The notes: generated from the sequence alone by a model not told the origin. DNA of 50,006 nt from Prevotella sp. (GCA_017449495.1 JAFTFO010000025.1:1-50006), one strand, 5' to 3'. Positions 26,028-35,957 are shown, counted from the first letter of the stretch. Numbers and translations are program-made.

Positions 26028-27154
26028 AACCACTTCATGAGTGAACGGAGGTAGGCGGTGAGTTCGCCAGCCATCTTCTCGTCCTGATAGACGTTGGGGT
26101 GCCAGTCGTTGCCTAAGAACGCATCGCCGTTGATAGGAGCCATGTCGAAGCGGTAGACCTCCTTGTCGCCAGCTTTCTGAGCTTCGGCAGTCACCTCGTC
26201 AAGCAGTTGCTTCGCCTCTTTCAGTTCCTGATTGTAGAGCATGGAGCCAGAGAGGAACACGATCTTGGCCTGTGGGTTGTGCTCACGAACCAATTTATAG
26301 AGTTTCTGGTAACCTTGTTTCAGAAGCTTCAGGTCATAGTTGTTGGTAGAGAGGTCATTAGTGCCGAGGTTGATACAGACGACATCGGGCTGGTAACGGC
26401 TGAAGTCCCACTTCTCTTTCAGGAAAGAGGCCTCCTGCCGCAGGTCCAGGTCGAGGGCATAGCCCGTATAGTCGTACTGCACGGGCATGCAACTGCGAGG
26501 CGATCCCGTCTTCACGTCGCCATAATTTCGATAGGCGCCGATACCGCTACGGGCGACCACCCAATGCTGGGCATCGAGGTTACGGGCCGTGATGGAGGCG
26601 TAGGAGTAATAATGGTTCTCGGTCTCATACTCGAAGTGCTCATTCTTGTCACAACCCTCATTACCATAACCGCAAGTGATGGAGTTGCCGATAAATTCAA
26701 TCTTCCTTTCAGGCAGGGCGGGTGCATCCACCAACGACTTCCCCTTGTCTAAGATAAAGCCCCAGAACTCCGGATAGAACTCATAACCCTCGATGGCATA
26801 CATCAGCCGGACGATATGACGTCCCTCCGGCAGGGCTGTGGCAAGATTCGCCACCGAGTCGCGCTCTCCACGGAAAGCCACCTTGAACGGTTCGGCTCCA
26901 TCGATCTGAGCCATGAAATAGCCACTACGGGGCTTGGCCATCATCTTAAGCGACGTGCCCTCGAAGGCGGCAATGATCTGAATGCCGGGATAGTTCCAGG
27001 CCGGACGTTCAGGGTTGGTAAAACTGATGCGGCCTGCGTAAAGGATATGCTTATCGGCAGGACTGACAAAAGTTCCCTTCACGGGGAACGTCTTGTTGGA
27101 GAATGCGTTCTGGCAAACGATGGCCAAAAGGACGATGATGAGAGACTTCTTCAT
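26024..27154 (-). CDS. CE2-type SGNH carbohydrate esterase
   Basis: 376 residues with a signal peptide (about 1-19). An N-terminal jelly-roll (residues 25-145) precedes an SGNH hydrolase domain: nucleophile Ser158 in FIGNSITCGYG, Asn266 in GTND, and Asp350-His352 in NDWHPN. This order is that of carbohydrate esterase family 2, which deacetylates xylan, mannan or oligosaccharides. It should act in the periplasm or outside. It starts 13 bp after the LytTR regulator's stop, so it is probably the third gene of the kinase-regulator operon. Confidence 0.88.
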   Translation of the reverse strand: MKKSLIIVLLAIVCQNAFSNKTFPVKGTFVSPADKHILYAGRISFTNPERPAWNYPGIQIIAAFEGTSLKMMAKPRSGYFMAQIDGAEPFKVAFRGERDSVANLATALPEGRHIVRLMYAIEGYEFYPEFWGFILDKGKSLVDAPALPERKIEFIGNSITCGYGNEGCDKNEHFEYETENHYYSYASITARNLDAQHWVVARSGIGAYRNYGDVKTGSPRSCMPVQYDYTGYALDLDLRQEASFLKEKWDFSRYQPDVVCINLGTNDLSTNNYDLKLLKQGYQKLYKLVREHNPQAKIVFLSGSMLYNQELKEAKQLLDEVTAEAQKAGDKEVYRFDMAPINGDAFLGNDWHPNVYQDEKMAGELTAYLRSLMKWF

Positions 27155-27167
27155 ATACTATTTAGTT

Positions 27168-27896
27168 TTATTTACGGGTTCTTGAATAAAGGAACTGCTG
27201 GAAGTTCCCGAGATAGGCCTCGGTGACGTGGATAATCTCGTCGCCGATATAAATACAGTCGTTGCGGTCTACTTTACGAATTTTATCGAGACAGACGATG
27301 AAAGAACGATGGACGCGCATGAACTGCTGTGGAGGAAGCATCTCCTCGACGGCCTTCATCGTGAGATGAGTAACAAGCGGACGGCGTTCGCTGTCGAGGT
27401 AGAACATCACGTAGTCCTTCATGCCTGCCACATACAGGATGTCAGCAACGGAGATCTGACGATACTCACCATCGACCTTGAGGAAAAGGGAACTTTCCCC
27501 GGCAGACACTCCTCCCCTTTGGGAAGGTCGGGAGAGGTACCACTCCCTCGCCTTCTCCACAGCAGCGATGAACTTGTTGTAGCGGATGGGCTTCAGCAGG
27601 AAGTCGAGGGCCCTCACCTCATAGCTCTCAAAAGCATATTCCTTGAAGGCGGTGGTAAAGATAATGCGCGTCTCGGCGGGTATCATGTGGGCCAGTTCCA
27701 TACCGTTGAGGTCAGGCATCTGAATGTCGAGAAAGAGCAAATTCGGCCGTTGTTCCTTCACTGTGTTGATAGCCTCAACAGAATCCGTGAAGGAGCCTAT
27801 GAGTTGTAGGTCGGGGGTCTTCGCAACAAACGACTCCAGAAGTTTCACGGCCAGCGGCTCGTCATCGACAATGATACAAGAAAGCTTTTCTTCCAT
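27168..27896 (-). CDS. LytTR-family response regulator
   Basis: 242 residues. The receiver domain spans about 1-118 with acidic Asp11-Asp12, phospho-acceptor Asp57 (LFLDIQMPD) and Lys102 (LLKPIR). The LytTR DNA-binding domain spans about 137-242 (FLKVDGEYRQI, FMRVHRSFIVCLDKI). The linker at about 119-130 is encoded by an intergenic-type repeat (bases 27507-27540). It is coupled to the upstream kinase gene through an octamer array holding its own ATG. It is the cytosolic output partner of that kinase. Confidence 0.95.
   Translation of the reverse strand: MEEKLSCIIVDDEPLAVKLLESFVAKTPDLQLIGSFTDSVEAINTVKEQRPNLLFLDIQMPDLNGMELAHMIPAETRIIFTTAFKEYAFESYEVRALDFLLKPIRYNKFIAAVEKAREWYLSRPSQRGGVSAGESSLFLKVDGEYRQISVADILYVAGMKDYVMFYLDSERRPLVTHLTMKAVEEMLPPQQFMRVHRSFIVCLDKIRKVDRNDCIYIGDEIIHVTEAYLGNFQQFLYSRTRK
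27507..27540. repeat. Palindromic GC-rich repeat inside the LytTR regulator gene
   Basis: The stretch reads CCTCCCCTTTGGGAAGG then TCGGGAGAGG, an imperfect palindrome of the kind found between genes in many Bacteroidota. It is in frame in the linker between receiver and LytTR domains. Confidence 0.6.
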
Positions 27897-27925
27897 TATC
27901 TCATTCTTTCATTTCTCCATTTTTC
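27894..27925. repeat. Octamer array at the kinase-regulator junction
   Basis: CAT at 27894, 27902, 27910 and 27918, in 8-bp register. The first is the regulator's start codon, and the kinase stop (27901-27903) is inside the array. Confidence 0.8.
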
Positions 27926-28956
27926 AACGTGACACGAACGTGGTAGATATCGTCTACAAGCGATTGCTCCCATTGGTAGCGACCGGCGTACATGAGATCG
28001 AGACGACGGCGAGTGTTCTCCAAGCCGATGCCCGAGCCACTGCGGTCGGCATCGTCCTTGGGGTAGTTGGTATTATCGCAAGTGAAGACGAGCTGGTCAT
28101 CCTGCTGTTCTAAACGAATATCGATCTTCGATGGACGATTGCTGCTGACCCCGTGCTTAAAAGCATTCTCAATGAGGGAGATAAACAATAACGGGGCCAC
28201 TTCTAATTGATAATTGATAATTGACAATTGACAATTGACCTTCGTCTGTTCATTGCAGCGCAATTCCATCAGCGAGATATAGTTCTTCATAAACTCCACC
28301 TCACCCTGAATTGGCACCATCTTCTTATTGGTCTCGTACATGGCATAGCGCAGCAGGTCCGAAAGCTGGGCGATGGCATCCTGGGCGGCGTCGGGATCAA
28401 TCTGCGTGAGGCTGGAGATATTGTTCAGTGTATTAAATAAGAAATGTGGGTTGATCTGACTCTTGAGCCATGCCAGTTCCGCCTCGGTATTCTTCGCCTT
28501 CTCGTCCTTCAGCTGCTGACGGATCTGTCGGATGCGGATGAACTGACGGATGCCGATGGCAACACCAGCCATGAGACTGTCGAGGAGCAGGAAGAGGAAG
28601 GCCCCGGAGAAGAAGCCTATCCACGCCACACCAGGCATGTTGGGCACGTGCTCCTTAATCATGAAATAGCCGAAGAAGAAGCCATAGTTCACACCCGCTA
28701 TCAGCAACAGGTTAGCGAGGAAGAAGAGCCCGAAGCGTCGACGGAAGAAGAGCCAAGGTCCGAAGAGGTAGAAGTTTGCGAAATAGACGACCATCGGTGC
28801 CCACAGCACATGCCACACCATCATCAGCGAGGCGAAGGTCGATTCGGTGTTACGGGTACTGACATACGTCGCCAAGGGTAGCACCAGGATTGTCAGAGCC
28901 CATACGCCCGCCTGTGCCAGGAACAACCAGAGATCTTTTTTCTCTATTTTTTTCAT
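27901..28956 (-). CDS. LytS/YehU-type membrane sensor histidine kinase
   Basis: 351 residues. Four hydrophobic segments lie in the first 135 residues, with a short coiled stretch at 140-165. The His_kinase domain has the phospho-acceptor His171 in SQINPHFLFNTLNN, followed by the ATPase domain with the N-box ENAFKHG (263-269) and GSGIGLENTRRRL (307-319). It senses a membrane or periplasmic signal and phosphorylates the LytTR regulator. Residues about 240-251 (NCQLSIINYQL) are encoded by five AATTGAY heptamers. The promoter's -7 box ends 7 bp before the ATG, so the message is nearly leaderless. Confidence 0.94.
   Translation of the reverse strand: MKKIEKKDLWLFLAQAGVWALTILVLPLATYVSTRNTESTFASLMMVWHVLWAPMVVYFANFYLFGPWLFFRRRFGLFFLANLLLIAGVNYGFFFGYFMIKEHVPNMPGVAWIGFFSGAFLFLLLDSLMAGVAIGIRQFIRIRQIRQQLKDEKAKNTEAELAWLKSQINPHFLFNTLNNISSLTQIDPDAAQDAIAQLSDLLRYAMYETNKKMVPIQGEVEFMKNYISLMELRCNEQTKVNCQLSIINYQLEVAPLLFISLIENAFKHGVSSNRPSKIDIRLEQQDDQLVFTCDNTNYPKDDADRSGSGIGLENTRRRLDLMYAGRYQWEQSLVDDIYHVRVTLKNGEMKE
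28205..28239. repeat. Heptamer array inside the kinase gene, 5 x AATTGAY
   Basis: Two AATTGAT and three AATTGAC in perfect 7-bp register, read as protein on the minus strand. Confidence 0.92.
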
Positions 28957-28963
28957 ACGCCTG

Positions 28964-28995
28964 CAAAGTTAAGCATTATTTCTGAAACTACCAAA
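28964..28995 (-). promoter_or_regulatory. Promoter of the kinase-regulator-CE2 operon
   Basis: Minus-strand TTTG (28995-28992), 20 bp, TAACTTTG (28971-28964): a full consensus, ending only 7 bp before the kinase ATG. Confidence 0.75.
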
Positions 28996-29046
28996 TCTCT
29001 CCCGCATTATCTCAATGCGGGAGAGAAAACTGATGTGGAATTGATA

Positions 29047-31557
29047 TTATTGAGGCATGCTACCGTTAGATGTTCCGTTGCCTGTGCTGCCAGAGCCTAC
29101 GCTGTTGAACATCTCACCCTGCGACTGCTGCTCGATGAAGTCGTTCTGCACACGGTTGACATGCTGCTTGGTCATCATCTTAGAGTTTCCGAAGGTGTAG
29201 CTGACAGTGAAGGTCACACCGTAGATGGGCACCTTGATGTTGGTGGTACTGTAGAAGTTCTGTCCGCGGTTATAACTCTCGATGTTCAGGTTACCGCCCT
29301 TGTTGAGGCCCATGATACCAGAGACGCTGAGGTTGAGCTTGTCTTTGAGCAGCGACTTCGAGAGACTTGCGGTCAGAAGGTTGAAACCACCGCTCCAGCC
29401 CTGCAGGGTGTAGTTCTTCGTAGAGGTGATGGCGAAGGCACTGAGCTTGAGATCCCAAGGGAGTGTCTGCTGCAGGCCTGCCATAATGTTGGCCGTCCAT
29501 CCGCTGTTGCTCTGGTTCAGGGCATCGCTGCGCAGATCGGCGTAGTTCAGGCCACCATTCATGAAGAGACGGGTACTCGGGGTCAACAGGTAGTTCACAT
29601 AAGCGCTCAGGCCCGTCTGGTGACGCTGTACGACGTTACCGTAGGTGGTGTTCAACAGGTTGTCGCTGTCGTAGAAGCTGTACTGCGAGATAGCATTGTC
29701 TGTGAAGTTATGATGGAGGTTGAGGTTGACCATCAGCTTCGGGGTGAACAGGTTGTAGACCAGCGAGAGGTTATGGGCCTTCTCTACATCAAGGTCAGGA
29801 TTACCGTAGTTGAGAGCTATGGGGTTCGACTTGTCGACATATGGGTTTAGGTAGGTGATACCAGGACGGCTGATGCGCATATTGTAGGTAAGGCCGAGGT
29901 TGCTGCCCTGTGAGAGGGTGTACTGCAGGCTGGCTGTCGGCACGAGGCTGCCGTAGCTGGTGCTGAAGTCATTGCCGCTGCCGAGATGGTACTCCACATC
30001 CTGCCACGTGTACTCATAACGGACTCCTGCCTTCACACCCATCTTATTGAAGTTGCCAGCATATTCACCGTATCCAGCGAGAATTTTATTCTTGTACTCA
30101 TACTCTGAGCTGGTCGAGGGATCGTAGACACCCTGAAGGTAATACTTCGAATCAGAGGTGGCGTCGTGGAGCTGCAGCTTACCGCCGAGGTTCAGTGTCT
30201 GACCGATACCGAGGGGCATCGTGTAGTCGAGCTGGAAGGTATGGTTAGTGGTCTTGTCCTCGTTCTCAGAGTAACGGCTTGTCAGGTCGGGCAGGCCGGC
30301 ACCACGGGTACCGCCGAAGGTGTTGGTCGACTCGGTAGTGGCAGGACTGTAGTTCAACTGGTAGGTGAAGGCAATCGACTGGGTGTGCTCCTTGTTGAAG
30401 AAGCGCTGGTAGTCGAGGCTTCCGCTGAACGAGGCACGGGAGTTCTTCATATCTGTTTTGCTGTCGTAACTGAAGTTAGGGACATCATAGCCGCCCATCA
30501 TGGTGGTGGTGCTACCAGTGCTCTTCATCGACATGGTGTTGAGTTGGGCCGTTGCATTGATGGCGCTCATCTCGTCGAGTTGATAGCCTAAGGTCAGGCT
30601 TCCCATGGTGAACGGGGTCTTCACGTCGTTGCTCGAGGTCATGATCTGCGACACACCGTTGTCCTGAATCTGCTCCAGTTCGGTCTCGGTGTTGCCTGGC
30701 TTGTTGTAGCTGGTCATGGCATTAACGCTATAAGAGAGCTTCCCCTGCTGACCGCTGACGAAAGCACTTCCGCCCAGCTGCTTATTACCGGCTGAGGCAC
30801 GGATGGTTCCGTTATAACCGTTCATACTGTAGCTCTGGGCAGGCATACCACCAGCAGCAGGCGTCTGCTTGTTCATCACGATGTTCAGCACACCGGAGGC
30901 ACCCTCGGCATCGTACTTGGCACCAGGGTTGGTCATCACCTCGATACTCTTCACGGCTGAGGCGGGCATGCTCTTGAACACCATCGAGGGGTTCGAAGAG
31001 AACATCACATTGGGCATGCCGTCGACATAGACCTTAAATGAGGAGCTTCCGTTGACGGAGATGTTGTCCTGACCGTCGACAGTCACCATAGGCACCTTAC
31101 GGAGCATATCGAGCACGGTGTTCGACTTCGAGTCCTCATCATCGGCCACGTTGTAGCTCATCTTGTCGACCTCCATCTTCACCAATGGTTTCTGGGCGAC
31201 CACCTCCACACCTTTCAGCATGGTAGCGTTCTCTTTTATATATAAGGTACCGAGGTTGAGTTCACTTTCACCGCCCAGGTCGATGGTCTGACGGAGATCC
31301 TCCTTACCCACGCTGCTGAACACAATGTCGAACTTACCCTTTCCGTTGACCTGCTCAGAGAACTGTCCGTCCTCCTTCGTCAGGAACATGGCCACAGGCT
31401 TGTCCGTCTTGCCAGCCTTGAACACGCGGACGGTGGCAAAGGGCTCTGCCTCGCCCAAAGTCTCGTCCATCAACACGCCCTTCACCGTTGTCTGGGCCAT
31501 CACTACTGCCGACACCGTCAGCATCATCATCACGAAGAATAATCTAATCTGTTTCAT
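29047..31557 (-). CDS. Outer-membrane beta-barrel receptor-like protein (TonB-dependent-like, OMP_b-brl_3 type)
   Basis: 836 residues with signal peptide MKQIRLFFVMMMLTVSAVVMAQ. An N-terminal carboxypeptidase-regulatory-like sandwich (GVLMDETLGEAEPFATVRVF) precedes a plug-like domain (DMLRKVPMVTVDGQDNISVN, then IEVMTNPGAKYDAEGASGVL). The rest is a barrel of repeated aromatic strands. The C-terminal tail is Gly/Ser/Asn-rich. No SusD partner is next to it, so it is not a typical polysaccharide locus. Cargo is unknown. It lies upstream of the kinase on the same strand but each has its own promoter. Confidence 0.9.
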   Translation of the reverse strand: MKQIRLFFVMMMLTVSAVVMAQTTVKGVLMDETLGEAEPFATVRVFKAGKTDKPVAMFLTKEDGQFSEQVNGKGKFDIVFSSVGKEDLRQTIDLGGESELNLGTLYIKENATMLKGVEVVAQKPLVKMEVDKMSYNVADDEDSKSNTVLDMLRKVPMVTVDGQDNISVNGSSSFKVYVDGMPNVMFSSNPSMVFKSMPASAVKSIEVMTNPGAKYDAEGASGVLNIVMNKQTPAAGGMPAQSYSMNGYNGTIRASAGNKQLGGSAFVSGQQGKLSYSVNAMTSYNKPGNTETELEQIQDNGVSQIMTSSNDVKTPFTMGSLTLGYQLDEMSAINATAQLNTMSMKSTGSTTTMMGGYDVPNFSYDSKTDMKNSRASFSGSLDYQRFFNKEHTQSIAFTYQLNYSPATTESTNTFGGTRGAGLPDLTSRYSENEDKTTNHTFQLDYTMPLGIGQTLNLGGKLQLHDATSDSKYYLQGVYDPSTSSEYEYKNKILAGYGEYAGNFNKMGVKAGVRYEYTWQDVEYHLGSGNDFSTSYGSLVPTASLQYTLSQGSNLGLTYNMRISRPGITYLNPYVDKSNPIALNYGNPDLDVEKAHNLSLVYNLFTPKLMVNLNLHHNFTDNAISQYSFYDSDNLLNTTYGNVVQRHQTGLSAYVNYLLTPSTRLFMNGGLNYADLRSDALNQSNSGWTANIMAGLQQTLPWDLKLSAFAITSTKNYTLQGWSGGFNLLTASLSKSLLKDKLNLSVSGIMGLNKGGNLNIESYNRGQNFYSTTNIKVPIYGVTFTVSYTFGNSKMMTKQHVNRVQNDFIEQQSQGEMFNSVGSGSTGNGTSNGSMPQ

Positions 31558-31619
31558 ATCTTTACTTTATATTTTATGATTCCACTTGTTCGTTCTTACA
31601 TTCCTTTCGAATGTTGGTG

Positions 31620-31650
31620 CAAAGGTAAGGTGAATATCCTTCGCCTCCAA
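31620..31650 (-). promoter_or_regulatory. Promoter of the outer-membrane protein gene
   Basis: Minus-strand TTG (31650-31648), 20 bp, TACCTTTG (31627-31620), about 62 bp upstream of the start. Confidence 0.7.
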
Positions 31651-31767
31651 GAACCTTTCGACGACTTCCTGGGATTTTTTCGACGACTTTCTCGAAAATG
31701 TTAATCTTCCATAAGAATAGCGATGGCGATTTTACTTTTCCTTCTAACGCGTGTCAAAAGATTATAG

Positions 31768-33111
<1,344 letters not shown>

Positions 33112-33130
33112 GGAAGAAGACCATATAAAT

Positions 33131-33162
33131 AAAGAAAGGTAGCCGAGTGGCTGCCTTTCTTT
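33131..33162. terminator. Bidirectional terminator between esterase and nrdG
   Basis: A 14-bp stem with one T-G pair (AAAGAAAGGTAGCC / GGCTGCCTTTCTTT) and loop GAGT. Its right end overlaps the nrdG stop codon. Confidence 0.8.
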
Positions 33163-33631
33163 ATGCTTTCTTCCAGAAGCGGGAGGTGATATCTTCAAAC
33201 TCCCCTTGGTCGTTCTGCCGGTAGAGACGCTGGTTAGTCGTGGACTTCTTCAGGGGGCCCAAATGCTTAATGAAAGGCCCCACCTTAATATAGTCGAAAT
33301 CTTCCTTGTGGACAGCAGAAGAGATGACAGTTCGACCACTGTACCAAGCCACCCGCAACTGCGGGTACTCCTCATGGACATACTGCGCCAGCTGGTTGAC
33401 ACCCTTCGGGTCACTGTCACCACCCATGAAGGCGATGCAGGTGAGGTTGGAGCCGAACTTCTGGACGAAATCGTCGATGGCATCGGGGTTGAGTGGCAGA
33501 CCGATGTCCTCCCAGAGGTAATGGCTGTGACACCCCGGACAGTGACACGGGCAATTCGAGATATTAATTGCCAATGTCACTTCGTCGGGTATCTCCTGGA
33601 ATACAATGTCAGAGTTGACGTACTTCAGCAT
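33161..33631 (-). CDS. nrdG: Anaerobic ribonucleotide reductase activating protein
   Basis: 156 residues from the ATG at 33631; a GTG directly upstream is in frame and adjoins the nrdD stop. The radical SAM cluster motif is CPCHCPGC (CxxxCxxC, near residues 27-34), with the WYSGRTV strand downstream. The protein makes the glycyl radical on NrdD using SAM and an iron-sulfur cluster in anaerobic conditions. It is translationally coupled to nrdD. Confidence 0.95.
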   Translation of the reverse strand: MLKYVNSDIVFQEIPDEVTLAINISNCPCHCPGCHSHYLWEDIGLPLNPDAIDDFVQKFGSNLTCIAFMGGDSDPKGVNQLAQYVHEEYPQLRVAWYSGRTVISSAVHKEDFDYIKVGPFIKHLGPLKKSTTNQRLYRQNDQGEFEDITSRFWKKA

Positions 33632-33634
33632 CAC

Positions 33635-35731
33635 TTAGTCTGCCACTGCGTAGTAACGGCGTGCAGCCTCTTCCTGACGGGCCTGCGAGAAATTCGAGAC
33701 GCGCTTCAGATAACCGATGATACGCGTCATATAATCCACATTCTTTGAATGGCAGTGGGGACATTCCTTCAGGTAGCGCTTGTCAATATGACCACAGTCG
33801 TTGCAGACGGTGTTGGGGATATTGAAGGTGAAGTAGTTACATCCCTCCTTGGCAGCCACCTTCAGCAGATGGGCATACTGCTCCTTCGAGAGGTGCTCCT
33901 CGAGATTCATGTGAAGGGCTGAGCCACCTGTGAGGTGCTCGATATAAGGCGCACCGTGGAGCTTGAACTTGTCAATGATCGTTAGCGAGTTGTCTTCAAC
34001 GACATAGAAGTATGAGTTGTAGCAGTCGCGGGGCACGAAGTAACCGTCCTCACGGTCCCACTTGGCATGCTTCACACCCACATTCTCGGCAGGGATCATC
34101 TCACAGTTGAACATCACATCCTTCGTGCGATACTTCTTATTATACTGTTCGATGAGTCCGAGGATGCCCTGTACGAAGTGCAGGTAGTCGTCGTTAGGCG
34201 TGATCTTCAGACCCATGAACTCGGCAGCCTCCACCAGACCGTTGATGCCGATGGTGAGGTACTGGCGGCCGATATTGATGTAGCCGGCATCGAACAGGGG
34301 CAGCATACCGCGCTCCTGCAGTTCCTTCAGATTCTCGTTGTAAGCCAACTGCACCTTGTGGCAGAGGTCGATGATACTGCCCAGATAATCGAGATAGTTC
34401 AACTCGTGGTTCACGGCGAACTGGATGCAGCGGTTCAGGTTGATGGTGAGCACGCTCTTCGAACCAGTGCTGACGCCACCGGCACCAAGCGTATAGGAGA
34501 AGCCGTTGTCGGTGATCTCGTTGCGCAGACGGCAGCAGGAACTCAGCGAGTCGGCGTTGTTGCTCATATAGGTGAAGAACGAGTGCCCCTCGCTGTACAT
34601 CTCGGCGGTGAAGTCGCCCCACTCGGGATCCTTGCAGTCGCCGTTCTCGTCGGTCAGCAGCGCCATCGTCTCCACGGGGAAGGTGAGCATTGTCTTCGTA
34701 CGCTCTTTATTGAACCACTTCATGAAACGCTTCTGCAGCCAAGAGAGACCCTCCCAGTCAGGCTTCGAACCGTCGGGGAAGTAGAAGTCGCCGAAGATCG
34801 ACTCGAAGTAGTACTTGTCGTAGTAGGCGATGTTCCAGAACACGGCCTGATAGTTGCGGGCACCCGTCGGCTGGTTCAGCGTGTAGACAATCTGCTCGAA
34901 GTAGTCGGTGATCACCTTGTCGATGGTGCGCTTCTTCAGCGAGAGGTCGGCCTGCTCGTTGGCACGTTTCCAATAGTCCAGGCCATACTCCTTGCCGATG
35001 AAGTAGTTCATGTACATCAGGAACTCGGGTGTGGCACAGGCGCCGCTGAGCATCGAACTGACCATGAACACCATGTTCACGAAGCCTCCGGCAAACGACT
35101 TCAGGTTCGTTGGAGCCGTGGAGTTACCGCCGATGCTGGTCGTTCCGCCGATGAGCCAGGGGTACATCGTGATCGACGCACAATAGTTGGCCAAAGACGT
35201 CTCATCATTCTTATATATAAAATGGTGGGTCAACTTGTCAATATATTCATCAGCCAGTTCTTTGCCGTACATCTTTTTGATACGGTCAGTGAGCAGACGG
35301 CGATTCAGGCGGATAAAGTTTGACTTGGGCAACTCACCGATCAGCGTGGCGATGTTCTTATGCTCCACATTGGCGTTGGCATCGTACTTAGAACCTGTGG
35401 CGGCATTCACCGACTCTGTGTACTCTGAGAGGAACATCATCTTCTCCAGCGTGTCACGATCCTCGCTGTGTGTCTGACGATAGAGGATAAACGATTTGGC
35501 CACATGGTAGAAACCTTCCTGCATCAGGGCTTCCTCCACCTGGTTCTGGATGTTCTCCACCGTGATGTCGTCGTGGATGTCCAGATGGCTGAGGATCTTT
35601 GAGATCGTCCCCAGATCAGCCGGCTCGTTCACACTGTCGAATGCCTTGACGATTGCATTCATGATTTTGTCCAATGAGAATTGGGCTTGCGACCCGTCTC
35701 GTTTTGTGATGGTAAAGTTTTTAATTTCCAT
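33635..35731 (-). CDS. nrdD: Anaerobic ribonucleoside-triphosphate reductase
   Basis: 698 residues. The N-terminal ATP-cone (TKRDGSQAQFSLDKIMNAIV) is the allosteric site. The glycyl-radical enzyme core follows, with a zinc site CNDCG...CPHC near residues 643-660 and the radical glycine in RIIGYLKRV near the end. It reduces ribonucleoside triphosphates to deoxy forms without oxygen. Operon order is nrdD then nrdG. The 5' leader, about 110 nt from the -7 box, contains two 19-bp direct repeats and a palindrome. Confidence 0.97.
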   Translation of the reverse strand: MEIKNFTITKRDGSQAQFSLDKIMNAIVKAFDSVNEPADLGTISKILSHLDIHDDITVENIQNQVEEALMQEGFYHVAKSFILYRQTHSEDRDTLEKMMFLSEYTESVNAATGSKYDANANVEHKNIATLIGELPKSNFIRLNRRLLTDRIKKMYGKELADEYIDKLTHHFIYKNDETSLANYCASITMYPWLIGGTTSIGGNSTAPTNLKSFAGGFVNMVFMVSSMLSGACATPEFLMYMNYFIGKEYGLDYWKRANEQADLSLKKRTIDKVITDYFEQIVYTLNQPTGARNYQAVFWNIAYYDKYYFESIFGDFYFPDGSKPDWEGLSWLQKRFMKWFNKERTKTMLTFPVETMALLTDENGDCKDPEWGDFTAEMYSEGHSFFTYMSNNADSLSSCCRLRNEITDNGFSYTLGAGGVSTGSKSVLTINLNRCIQFAVNHELNYLDYLGSIIDLCHKVQLAYNENLKELQERGMLPLFDAGYINIGRQYLTIGINGLVEAAEFMGLKITPNDDYLHFVQGILGLIEQYNKKYRTKDVMFNCEMIPAENVGVKHAKWDREDGYFVPRDCYNSYFYVVEDNSLTIIDKFKLHGAPYIEHLTGGSALHMNLEEHLSKEQYAHLLKVAAKEGCNYFTFNIPNTVCNDCGHIDKRYLKECPHCHSKNVDYMTRIIGYLKRVSNFSQARQEEAARRYYAVAD

Positions 35732-35771
35732 TGTATTGTTTGTTAATGTTTATGCCGCTATTGCCGACGGA

Positions 35772-35833
35772 AGTTGTCCGTTTTGGGAAACTTTTTCTCC
35801 TTTCGGTTTTAAAAAGTTATCCGTTTTGGAAAA
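35772..35833 (-). promoter_or_regulatory. Direct repeats in the nrdD leader
   Basis: AGTTGTCCGTTTTGGGAAA (35772-35790) and AGTTATCCGTTTTGGAAAA (35815-35833) differ at two positions and lie 43 bp apart, start to start, between the -7 box and the start codon. They could be regulator sites or RNA elements. Confidence 0.6.
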
Positions 35834-35846
35834 CCCGAATCGGTTG

Positions 35847-35880
35847 CAAAGGTACTAAATTTCCCTATACGTTATATCAA
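35847..35880 (-). promoter_or_regulatory. Promoter of nrdDG
   Basis: Minus-strand TACCTTTG (35854-35847), with TTG (35880-35878) at a 23-bp spacing, slightly long. An imperfect palindrome AACCCGAATCGGTT (35832-35845) sits at the expected start of transcription. Confidence 0.55.
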
Positions 35881-35949
35881 TTAATATCTAAAAAAAACAT
35901 AAAATGATAATAATTTTATGATTTCCACGACATTTCGCAAAAAGATTCG

Positions 35950-35957
35950 TACCTTTG
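35950..35957 (+). promoter_or_regulatory. -7 box of the lemA-DUF2207-AraC operon
   Basis: TACCTTTG, 28 bp before the lemA ATG. No clear TTG at 20 bp upstream. Confidence 0.5.

Noticed and set aside
29047-31557. A SusC/SusD polysaccharide utilisation locus
   Set aside because: No SusD-like lipoprotein or linked glycan enzymes stand next to the barrel gene, and it has its own promoter; the closest enzyme genes are in separate units.
34067-35323. Long open frame (418 codons) on the plus strand
   Set aside because: It lies fully antisense to nrdD, whose protein has all family motifs; the antisense frame is open because of the GC-rich codon pattern.
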